Positions 34,573-44,248 of a DNA stretch of 64,000 nt are shown in pieces. The stretch is from Cytospora piceicola. Its lineage: Eukaryota; Ascomycota; Sordariomycetes; Diaporthales; Cytosporaceae. Below the pieces are notes generated by a model. It saw nothing but the letters and a program-made list of their open reading frames with translations. It searched no databases and had not been told where the DNA came from. The stretch is taken from positions 558,001 to 622,000 of the forward strand of contig JALQBC010000002.1 in assembly GCA_023375675.1 (NCBI GenBank). The letters run 5' to 3'. The position numbers and the translations under genes are program-made. Position 1 is the stretch's first letter; every line of letters begins with the position of its first letter.

Positions 34573-35976
34573 TCAGTTGGGAAGTGTTGAAGTCTTGTCG
34601 CTTCGGATATCGTCCAAATCTATAATTACTTCGTCGAAAGTGGGCCGGGCAGGAACAGATTTTACAGAGCACCGTTGGTACAAACTCTCTAACCGTTGGA
34701 CCAGAGCAACTTGCTCGTCCTTGGCATCAGCTACAAGACCAAGCAGGTCATTGATGAGGTGGGCAAAGGCGAGGACCTCCAGTTTCTCTAGCAGCGGCGA
34801 GATCCCTCTGCCATGCACGGTTGCCGCACCAAAGTCGCCCAATATGGCGTGCCCTTCCTCGTTCGTGAGAATGTTATGCGCGTACAGATCGCCATGAGCG
34901 ATGCCTCTTGCATGTAAGTGCCTTGCGGCAGTGGCAATACCCGCAAGGATGTTCAAAATGTTCTCGAATGACAGTCTTGCGTCTGCAGGATACGTATCTC
35001 TCGTGCACGTCTGCAGTGAAGGCGGTTGCCCCAGGGTGCGGTAGTAGGGAGGAATCAGCTGCATGACTAGTCCCCCTTGGAAGGTCCCCTTCTCCTCATC
35101 CGGGTGGTGGTGGATTCTTCCAAGGACGTCGATGATGTCGTCGTTTTGTCCGGCTGCGATGCAAGCTGCCATCTCGTCTTCAGGCGCGCCGTCGCTCGTG
35201 AGAGAACCCTTGAAGAGCTTTATCGCGACTTCTTCCGTTGTGTCTGGGCTAGTCCGCCAGAGTCCCTTGGAGATGATACCTGATGCCCCTTCGCCGAGTG
35301 TGTGCTGGACTTCCAAGTCTGACCAGTGCACGCGTGCCAGATCAGGCTTCGGTCCACTGACGGCATCCGCTATTCCATTTGTGTTTTCGTCCATATCGGC
35401 CAAATGTGTCGAGCAAGGATTGCCAGCGAAACTGAGAAAGGCAAGTTCGGGCAATTCAAACAACCAGTCCGGGAGGGATGCCACCTCGTTGGAACTGAGG
35501 CGCAGAAGACCTAGCTTCTTGCAATGCTGCATCTCCTCAGGGAGGCTTTCCAGTTGATTACCAGCAAGCATACACTTCTGTAGCCTGACGCATTTGCCGA
35601 TGCTTCTGGGCAGGGCGACCAGCCTGTTGTCTGTAAGGATCAACCACCTTAGCCTGGGTGGTAACGCGTCCTCCGGGATAGAAATCATGCCATTGCCACG
35701 AAAGGCGACCATCTCCAACTGTGAGCAGGAGGCGAGCTCCCCGGGGAAAGTCGTGAATGCGCATTGTGAGAAGAAGGCAATCTTGAGATGTGGCAGGCTC
35801 CGGCCTATGTTCTCGGGGAGTGAGGACAGCCCAGTGCCTGAGAGATCAAGCTGCTCGAGAGTCTTTCCCAATTCCAGTATCTCAAGAGGAAACGACTCAA
35901 GTGGACATGCCAGCTTGAGCCTTGTCAACCCCGCGTCCTTGTAGCATCCACTCCGGAGGGTTTCCAAATCATGCAT
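34573..35976 (-). CDS. Leucine-rich repeat protein kinase, bacterial-type architecture
   Basis: Single exon, 467 residues from 35976 (MHDLETLRSG); the frame extends to 36063. The first ~190 residues are LRRs with LxxLxLSxxxLxxLPxxI spacing (KTLEQLDLSGTGLSSLPENI, LRWLILTDNRLVALPRSIG, LGLLRLSSNEVASLPDWL). A kinase domain follows: Gly loop LGEGASGIISKG, VAIKLFKG with the ATP Lys, catalytic loop HGDLYAHNIL and LGDFGAAT with the DFG Asp. The catalytic Asp and Asn are present, but the Arg of HRD is Gly (a non-RD kinase). The domain order and several block sequences match, from memory, a family annotated in proteobacteria as LRR-containing protein kinase. Fungi otherwise rarely join LRRs to kinases. 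Role unknown. Confidence 0.88.
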   Translation of the reverse strand: MHDLETLRSGCYKDAGLTRLKLACPLESFPLEILELGKTLEQLDLSGTGLSSLPENIGRSLPHLKIAFFSQCAFTTFPGELASCSQLEMVAFRGNGMISIPEDALPPRLRWLILTDNRLVALPRSIGKCVRLQKCMLAGNQLESLPEEMQHCKKLGLLRLSSNEVASLPDWLFELPELAFLSFAGNPCSTHLADMDENTNGIADAVSGPKPDLARVHWSDLEVQHTLGEGASGIISKGLWRTSPDTTEEVAIKLFKGSLTSDGAPEDEMAACIAAGQNDDIIDVLGRIHHHPDEEKGTFQGGLVMQLIPPYYRTLGQPPSLQTCTRDTYPADARLSFENILNILAGIATAARHLHARGIAHGDLYAHNILTNEEGHAILGDFGAATVHGRGISPLLEKLEVLAFAHLINDLLGLVADAKDEQVALVQRLESLYQRCSVKSVPARPTFDEVIIDLDDIRSDKTSTLPN

Positions 35977-36784
35977 TTCGACAGATAGAATGTGGAGTTC
36001 TCCAGGTCTTGGTGGAAATATGGGGGATCCGGGAGAGAGGGAGGTGGAAGGCAGAGTCAGCACCGAGCAGGTCGCAGCAGTTGTTATTATCTTGAGAACC
36101 TCGGATTTACCGCCACCTGTGCAGTCTCAACCCACCGGGTCAAGAACTTTAACAAATCCAGCCATGCTGACACGTGTGAACTGGCTCCCTTGCACTGACA
36201 AGGCACCCATCTTGTGATAAGCACGCACGACACGACACGATAAGAAGTCCCTGTTCATGATGGCCCAAAGACGGTTACCGACTGGTACAGTAGGTGCGTA
36301 GTGACAAGCTCAAACCCACAAAACGGGCGCAAAGATGGAAATGATACTTTGATTGGTGCACGGAGAATAGCAAAGCCGATAGTGAAGGTACCCAGGGTGG
36401 TCTTAATGGAGAGGCCCCCACGATGAGCTTTGTGAGCCTCATCAGGAATTAAGATACCCATGCGGGATGACAATATCGGTATCAATGCCGAGTACAGAAG
36501 TACCTAGGTACCACACTAGAGAGGTACGTACCGTTTGTACTGTAACACTGTCTATTGGTGCACGGACCACCCGTCGAAAGCTCCCAACCGCAACTACAAC
36601 TGCACTTCCACGCGACAGCATATCCACTCAAGCTCGTGACAGAGGCCCTTCAATTCTCGCGAAACGTTCCCATCTCGGGCAGCATCGCACTCAGCATATT
36701 TCTAGTCGCAGGATGATCACGCACCTCCTTCCCTACTGATCACCACCAGTAATAGGTCTGAAAAACTTGCAGGGCATCCTCACG
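35977..36784. promoter_or_regulatory. Divergent upstream region, LRR-kinase / TAF8
   Basis: About 800 bp between divergent starts. It contains the 12-bp palindrome GTACCTAGGTAC at 36500-36511 followed by AGAGAGGTACGTACC. No gene is seen. Confidence 0.45.
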
Positions 36785-37863
36785 ATGGCTTCAGAATCGC
36801 CGAGAAAACGGACATTGTCCTCTACTCCAACGGACGACATTTCACAGCCAGCCAAGCGACAACGCACCGCATCGGCAAGTACGGCTCGGTCGGCCGAGGC
36901 CTCTGTCGCCAGTGATGTTGCTACGCGGGTAGAGGGAACGTCAAACTTGAATGAGCAGCACAGATTGCAGTTGCGCCGCGCCATTACCCTTGCGCTGGAC
37001 CATGTTGGCTTCGACTCCGCATCGGAGGAGGCACTCGAGAGCTTCACACACATGACGGAGACATGTCAGTCCATCATGCTGCGGGATGCAAGCATTTCCA
37101 TTGCATCATACTGATATCTCGCTCCATAGACCTCTCATCGCTGGCCGAAGACGTCAAATTGATTGCGAACAGCGCTCGCCGAACTCAACCCATACCCATC
37201 GACTTCGACACCTCCCTCAAGCGCCACAACCTTGACTATAATAGCCTCAATAAGCATCGCAAGCCCCCAATACCACAGGATAGGATAAAAGCCACATACG
37301 CCACGGAGACATTCTTAGACGGCGAGACCATGGACCTGCCGACCCTCGACGAAGAGCTCAGTGGGAAGATGGACAAGGACGCCAAATCCTACATTCCCGA
37401 GTCCTTCCCCGACTTTCCCAGCATACACACCTACAGTTACACGCCGACCGATGTGGAGTCTGTCACTGTTCTCGCCAGCAACGTCGATCCAGACGGCAGT
37501 GCGAAGCGGAGCGCCCCCGACTGGCGCGGCGATCCCAAGAAGATTCGCGAGGCAGCAGCCCTCCAAGCGAAGCAGGCTGAAGAGGCGCTACGGAGGCTCG
37601 TCAGGGCTAGCAAGCAGGCGAGTCTCAAGGACATGCGGAGCACGGCAGAGAAGAACCCTGTCTCCAAGGTGCGGTACAACCAGTGGGAGGACGCGATGAA
37701 GGAACTACTGCAGGAGCAAGGGCGCGCGGGCGGCAGGGATGATGCCGTCAGGGAGGAGGTCGCGGACCACAGCATGGTCGTCAACGCACAGAAGAAGTAC
37801 CACAGGCGGGAGATACCCCGGGCGGCGAAGCGGATGGGAGATGCTATCAAGGGCAAGGGCTGA
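36785..37863 (+). CDS. TAF8: TFIID subunit TAF8 (histone-fold, bromodomain-associated)
   Basis: Two exons, 36785-37064 and 37130-37863 (intron gtcagt...ccatag, T|AC restoring Tyr), giving 337 residues. A histone fold occupies residues about 55-110 (HRLQLRRAITLALDHVGFDSA, ALESFTHMTETYLSSLAEDVKLIANSARRTQP). The TAF8 C-terminal signature follows at about 200-225, YIPESFPDFPSIHTYSYTPT. The Ser/Thr/Arg-rich N-terminus contains KRTLSS and KRQR, likely nuclear localisation. TAF8 pairs with TAF10 through histone folds and helps assemble TFIID. Start chosen at MASESPRKR because the 18 upstream nucleotides add only six unrelated codons. Confidence 0.85.
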
Positions 37864-39081
37864 GGGGGCTCAGAGTCTGGAGAATATGATCCCGACGTCG
37901 CTCGGCAAAGATCTGCAACATTGTTAAACGACACTCCGTTGACCATCAAAAAGGAAGAGGAGGAGGAGGAGGAGAAGGAGAAGGAGGGAGGCGATGAAGC
38001 CTATATGCAGGTCAACAACTGACCGGTTAGGGAAAGGCTCCGCATCCTCTAGGATGAAACCACGGTAGTCCACGTCTTCTCGGATTGGAAGCCCACTGTG
38101 GATGTTTGGTCATAGGGGACGAAACAAGAGCAGATGACACCAGCTTATATCGTGGTGGTAGCGTGTTTGAGTTGGCCTGCACTGAAGGATGCGGCAGCCA
38201 GACTGACAGGGGCAAGACGAAGCAACTGAAACGCATTCGGATTGGAAGGCTGAGAGGCTGTATGGGCTGGTCCAGGCTCGCCCCAAGATGGAAGCCTCGG
38301 GTTATTAGGCGAGAGAAGCGGGATGATTAGCATGTCCATACAGAACTTCCTGCCTGGTCTTGGAATAGGCCGTCCCTAGGAAGCACAGGTGTTGAACATA
38401 ACGATCACGCACCAAGACCAATGCTCAATCCTTTTTAGCCGCCCTACGTTCATTGCAACTTCCAGGTCTTTCATACAGCCCTAGACATGATGTGGATCAA
38501 AATCTCAACGGCGCAGCATTAATGGTACAAGTAGATGTCAGACTGCTATAGTACACAACCATTACACGATACCAAATAGGTCCATTAAGGAACGTGCCAG
38601 GAGCTATGATCAAGACTCCTTCCTTTTTCTTTTCCGTAAGGCTTTAATTTGATTGTATTCCGCAGACTAATCTATAAGGATCAGTCTTGAACGAGGAAGA
38701 AACAGCATCGTATGGTTGAGGACAACCCAACCGGATAGGAGGTCTCTGTAAGCTTATTAAGTACGTATTTATACGTATAGCTCTGGTATAAATTACTAAT
38801 CAGTAGCAGGAAGCTTAAGCTGGCAGCCAGCTGTCTTAGTGGGCTGCCGGCTAAAACTCTTATCACCAGCTGGCAGGTCTGCTATCGAAATGGCCCTCAT
38901 TATTGGCCTATCTTTTTTCATCGCACACTCCTCAGAATTTGCCGACACCCACCTCTCTTACAACAACCTCTTTGCGATCCCTCTGTCTGCAAGCCAATTG
39001 AAGCTCAACCATCCCCATCACCCCCCCATCCCATCCTCCAGACCTGCTCTTTGTTGAGTAAATTGTGAAGAGGAATTCAAT
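37864..39081. other. Intergenic region TAF8-RACK1 with GAG repeat
   Basis: An AAGGAGGAGG-type purine repeat lies at 37949-37990, 90 bp after the TAF8 stop, and could be read as an acidic Lys/Glu stretch in one frame. The rest is the RACK1 promoter side, with GCAGCCAGCTG / CAGCTGGCAG partial inverted repeats at 38820-38877. No gene is seen. Confidence 0.45.
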
Positions 39082-40554
39082 ATGGCTGAGCAACTCGTAC
39101 TCAAGGGCACCCTCGAGGGCCACGTAAGTTGATCCAAAACCCAAACGTTCTCTGCGAACCCCGCCGAAGCACTCGACGAGCTCGTCGGCGATGGCGACAG
39201 CGATGACCATCTCGGTTTGAGCTGCAGCTTTGGTCCAGACAGACAGTTGGCTGACACTGGTTTCTTCATCAGAATGGCTGGGTCACCAGCTTGGCTACCT
39301 CCATGGAGAAGTACGACCAGACGCGAAAACTGGATCTTCGAGATCGACTTGCTTACAATGCGACAGCCCCAACATGCTCCTGTCCGCTTCCCGTGACAAG
39401 ACCCTGATCATCTGGAACCTCACCCGCGATGAGTCCCAGTACGGTTACCCCAAGCGATCTCTGCACGGTCACTCCCACATCGTCTCCGACTGTGTACGTA
39501 CCCACCGACCGAACCCTTGATGATGAATATCACATTGGGCAATCGGGCAAAAGAACAGAACTCTTGAGAAGTGGACCGCAATGCTGATGGACTGGGCAGG
39601 TTATCTCCTCCGACGGTGCTTACGCTCTGTCCGCCTCTTGGGACAAGACCCTGAGGCTGTGGGAGCTCGCCACCGGCACCACCACCCGCCGTTTCGTCGG
39701 CCACACCAACGACGTTCTGTCCGTCTCCTTCTCCGCCGACAACCGTCAGATCGTCTCCGGATCCCGTGACCGCTCCATCAAGCTGTGGAACACCCTCGGT
39801 GACTGCAAGTACACCATCACCGACAAGGGCCACACCGAGTGGGTCTCTTGCGTCCGCTTCTCCCCCAACCCCCAGAACCCCGTCATTGTCTCCTCCGGCT
39901 GGGACAAGCTGGTCAAGGTACGTTCTCTTCTTTGCGATGAACACTTCCCAACTATACGAAATGATGCTTTGCAACCTTAAAGTATTTGCTACTTCAGAGC
40001 CTGCCCCACCAGGCAGGCCATGAGACCAACATTCACCAATGCACTGATCGCCCAACCTACAATACCTTCATTCATAGTCGCAATATCAGGGAAGCAGCTT
40101 TGTCGCTAACCCTTTTGACTAGGTTTGGGAGCTCTCCACCTGCAAGCTGCAGACTGACCACATCGGACACACCGGATACATCAACACTGTGACCATCTCC
40201 CCCGATGGATCCCTGTGCGCCTCCGGTGGCAAGGACGGTACGACCATGCTGTGGGACCTCAACGAGTCCAAGCACCTGTACTCCCTGAACGCCAACGACG
40301 AGATCCACGCTCTTGTCTTCTCCCCCAACCGTTACTGGCTGTGCGCTGCCACCGCCTCCAGCATCATCATCTTCGACCTCGAGAAGAAGTCCAAGGTTGA
40401 TGAGCTGAAGCCCGACTTCTCCCTCACCGGTACCTCCAAGAAGTCCCGCGACCCCGAGTGTGTGTCCCTGGCCTGGTCCGCCGATGGCCAGACCCTGTTC
40501 GCTGGATACACCGACAACATCATCCGTGCCTGGGGTGTCATGTCCAGGGCATAA
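39082..40554 (+). CDS. RACK1 / CPC2 (Gbeta-like WD40 ribosomal scaffold)
   Basis: Five exons: 39082-39123, 39273-39310, 39367-39493, 39600-39917 and 40123-40554, all in phase, giving 318 residues (family size 314-319). Seven WD40 blades are readable, for example [66 protein letters not shown] and [19 protein letters not shown]1 sits on the head of the 40S subunit near the mRNA exit and scaffolds signalling proteins. The yeast (ASC1) and Neurospora (cpc-2) orthologs act in general amino-acid control, the same pathway as GCN1 upstream in this window. Intron 4 carries a U24-like snoRNA. Confidence 0.97.
39515..39590 (+). ncRNA. Candidate C/D box snoRNA in RACK1 intron 3
   Basis: Intron 3 contains a perfect C box (ATGATGA near 39520) and a CTGA near 39584, about 65 nt apart, the right size for a C/D snoRNA. 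Weak points: the terminal stem is poor, no guide match is convincing, and the CTGA coincides with the likely intron branch point (GCTGATGG). Treat as a candidate only. Confidence 0.28.
39956..40050 (+). ncRNA. U24/snR24-like C/D box snoRNA in RACK1 intron 4
   Basis: The C box ATGATG (39961) and D box CTGA (40044-40047) are flanked by a short CGA/TCG terminal stem. The first antisense element TATTTGCTAC (39983-39992) is complementary to the conserved large-subunit rRNA sequence GTAGCAAATA, the known U24 target. Before the D box the CACCAA core of the second U24 guide is kept at the right distance, but its flanks have diverged. Host gene agrees: the yeast RACK1 ortholog ASC1 carries snR24 in its intron. 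A 7-bp hairpin (GCCTGCC...GGCAGGC, about 39999-40018) separates the two guides. Confidence 0.8.
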
Positions 40555-42779
40555 AGGATTTGTTCTGGAAGGTGTGCGGAAGTCTGAAGAAGGGGGTGGT
40601 GGTGTTGTGCGGCGTCCCCTACCGAAGACCAACTTATCTAGGTCGAGGTTGAGGGCGCGGGCTGGAATGACTGATGGTTCATGGTCGTGGGCGTATAAGG
40701 ATCACTGCTTGCCTCGTTTCCTGGTCTCTTATGGGTGAAAGGGGGGTCCAAAAGACTCCAAAGGTCATTTCGTCGCGAGGCTATGCACAAAAATGCGGCG
40801 TTGCATTGCTGGCCGGCCCAAGTGCTACTACAATAGGTACACATTGAGCGGAAAATTCGGAAAGTTTTACCAAACGCTATCGATACCGTGCACTATGGTG
40901 ACCTTGTAATGGTGATTATATGGATTACCTGAGTGATATCTACGTTCCACTCAGCGGACCTCTTCTCATCATTACTGGGTGACGTTGTCCAGCCATTCGC
41001 AATGTAACTTACTCCCATCCTTATCCCCATCGACCCATCACGCCAACCCCCTCGTATCGACCATGTCGAGGTCCTTATCAGATGTAAATTGACTTTGAAA
41101 TATATGCACGCCTTGGAGCTGACTACAAACAATGCCACATTTCTACGTCTTCCCAAAGGCGGTTATGATGTGTTTGGCGGTTGCAAAATGACGCTCGTAC
41201 ACCTTTCCAACCACCCAGTTTCAATCGCGATGACTTCGATCCATATCCTTCGACTTGTCTCGCCCGGCTCGAATAACAGCAGGTGAAATGTGGTTTGCGA
41301 GGCCAATTTCCGTTTGTAACACGGTCACCCATTCTTCAGAGCGCCTTCGCTATCCACACATGGTAGATGGGAGATGAGCTCAAGTTCTGGCCGTTGGCGG
41401 TAAGTGTGCGGTAACGTAGTAGTCCGACATTGGCCACCAAGGCCGTTCGATCATTACTGAGTGCATAGGTCTTGTTCCTCAAGTCATGGTCTGGTAGCAA
41501 GGTTCCTATTTGCTCTGTGTCCATGATCTCCGTGTGGTACATGTCATCTGGCGAAGCTCTAGGACACGGGAATCTAAAAAAATCCGCTGAATCTCAACTG
41601 TCGAGAAAAGTGCGGTGTACATTGCTACCCGTGTAGATCCAGTTCGGCTTCGTGGGGTTGAGCAACTTGCTTGTCTACAGACAGACATAAACCCTCGTCC
41701 CAGGTGTATTCGATTGCTATACACGGGAACCTACCATCAGCCTACTGTGAAGGCTACTAAAATGCGTTGCCTTGCACAGTAGCATGAGTCTATGGCATTG
41801 CCGCTGCGATATGACACTTCCTGCACCTTAACTGCTGGAGCAGACGTTGACGCTGAAGCCATCTTCCCACGGGAAATGCACACATCACTGAAGGCTCTAC
41901 CTCTATGAGGCCAGCGATAAGGAATTGCATAACCCTTGAGCTCAAAGCGGACGGTTTGTGGTGTGTGGTGGGTTGTCACAAAGTGACAAGGGAAGCTTCT
42001 CCCGGTCTACACCAAGAAAGATACCTGAAAAGTAAGGTTGCGTATCAAAGAAGCATGTTTTGATATCTCACGGAACATTACAGTTCAGCGGCTGTTCACT
42101 GTGTGAGAGGGAGGGGAGGTAGCACCGAAAGAAAAATGCCGTTTATGCTAGGTTGAAGCGCGGGGTGATGGAGGACTCGGGGAGTAGGTACAAGCTAAAC
42201 ACTTCAATATCTGAAGTAGGTAGGATTGGAAGGAGGTTGCACATGTGAGCGAAGGAAGGGAGAAAGTTGACAAAATGGCACACGCTGGTATTTATTCTTC
42301 CTTTGGCTATACAACTACTACCTACTTCCAATGAGACTTTCAAAAGCCCCAGCCCGCCGACACTCGTAAGATAAAACGCAAAGTTTCCAAATGACAGTAC
42401 GGGTTGGGACATATTAGCCCAATCATCCATCCACACCAGTTCACATCCACCGCCATTTATTCTCCTACCAAAGCTTCCCCTTTCTCCAAAAACCCATCCC
42501 CGGGCCGGCCGCAGCGGCAGGATTCCTTCGTCCGCTGACCTATTGTGCTATTCAGTCTGGTTTGTATCCCAAAACCCTTCTTTGTGTTAAAAAGGAGAAC
42601 AATAAAACCCATAGTCCAATCTAATCATCATAAGAGCTGATCCAGATCTATGCAGTCTATTCGCGCGTCTGGAGATGAGCTTCTTCTAGCTCTTTCTCCA
42701 TCCTTCGGATGATGATGACTCCTTATTTGCTTTTCTGGTTATACCCATAAAGTTCGTTTATGTTGCAGGAGATGGTCGT
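40555..42779. other. 2.2 kb convergent gene-free region
   Basis: It lies between the 3' ends of RACK1 and the HAD phosphatase. Frames up to 97 codons are present on both strands but none looks conserved. No repeat or RNA gene is recognised. Confidence 0.5.
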
Positions 42780-44248
42780 TCAACTGACGTCGACTACGCC
42801 GAGGTTGCTCTCTTCACGGTCAGCGTACTGGACCTGGTTGAGCTTGGAGGCCACGACGTCGTGATCCTTGGCGGCCGCGGCCGTCTTTCTCCTGGCCATC
42901 TCTCTCTCGATGCCGTGGTTGACGGCATCAAGCACCGTCGTCACAGTAGCCTTGGGCTTGAAGGCTGGCTCAGTACCGTCCTGATAGATACCCGTCTTGA
43001 CGAGGATTGAGTACCACTCCTCCTCGCTCCACTCGTCCATCAGGTTGGTGCCCTGGATGTCCGACTCGGGCGTGTCACCAACGAAGTAGACCGTCTTCGG
43101 CGGCGTGCCCTCCGACAGCCCGTGGCGGTTGGCCCGCCACTGCTTGAGCAGGCGTGTCGCGAACTGGAAGGTGGGGATTTGCGGCTTGCCGAACGCGTGC
43201 GTCACGAGCTTCTTCCCGCCCGTCACACTGCTGAAGGTGCTCTCCACGATCTGGCGCAGCGCGCCCATGCCCAGACGAGGGTGCTCGTGACCGGCCGACC
43301 AGACAACGTCGTTGTGGCTGAAGTAGATCGGAGGGTACTCGTCGAAGGTCTCAGAGCGCGTCTCCAGGCGACCGCCCTTGGACATGGCAATGTCCAAGAT
43401 GATCTGTAGGTCACCGGCCCAGTCGCGGGAGTCGGCGAACACGAAGATGGCCTCGATGACGACGTTCTTCAGGTCACCTCGCTCGAGGAGGTTGCGGCTG
43501 TTGCGGAAGTCCGTCTCGGACAGCTTGCGGAAGGGAGCGGTGTGGGCGTTGGCCTTGAGGATATCGCCTGGTGTAATGACATCCCTGAAGCCGTATTTCT
43601 CGGCAACTTCACGACATTTCTCACCCTCACCACCGACGACAAGGACAGTCCGGAATTGGGTAGCAAGCTCTCGCATGGGTGTGTGACCGCAGATGAACTG
43701 TCCGGGGCTGACTTCTAGTTCGAGTTGCTTGGAGAGATCCTGACATCTCTCCTCTTCTGATTTGCCTCCACCATTTGTAAGGAAAATGTAAGGACTATTT
43801 GAAAGGTAATTAGTCACTGGGACGCGGCCACATGTCACCGGGACGCAGTCACAGGGGCGAAGCATTATACTTACACACAGACACCATACTCGTTCTCACC
43901 ATTGAGCACCTTCATGGCCTCAATGGCCTCGGGGATGGGCCTGCCACCTCGGACAAGCACGCCATCAATATCGAAAGCAAAGGCGAAGTCATCAGCGACT
44001 TCTTGTTCCTGAACCGGGGTTATTGGTCCCGTAAGTGGTGATGCGAGGCTGTCAGGCGTGTCATCTCCGGAAGAAGCCAGATCAGGCGAGATGTTAGAGT
44101 CGCTGGTTTCGGATCCCGGTGACTCTTGCTCCAAGATGTCGTGGAAGTCCTTGTCAATCTTCCTGCGAGCAATGTCGAAGGTCTCAGCGAAGCTGGAAGC
44201 GGAGGCAGTCCGCGAGGGTGCGCCAGGTCTTTGGGGTCTTGACGCCAT
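42780..44248 (-). CDS. HAD-superfamily hydrolase, CECR5/YKR070W type
   Basis: Two exons, 44248-43875 and 43794-42780 (80 bp intron, gtaagt...aaatag), giving 462 residues. Subfamily IIA HAD motifs are all present: FAFDIDGVLVRGGRPIPEA (nucleophile Asp), YIFLTNGGG (motif II Thr), FGKPQIPTFQFA (motif III Lys) and VYFVGDTPESDIQG (metal-binding Asp). The first ~85 residues are Ser/Pro-rich and Arg-bearing, and could include targeting sequence. CECR5 relatives are often mitochondrial and their substrates are poorly known; glycerol or phospholipid head-group phosphates have been considered. It ends with a charged tail. No neighbour suggests a pathway. Confidence 0.9.

Noticed and set aside
39124..39272. 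GATGAC and CTGA in RACK1 intron 1 as a C/D snoRNA
   Set aside because: The C box is imperfect, no terminal stem forms, and CTGAC is the branch point.
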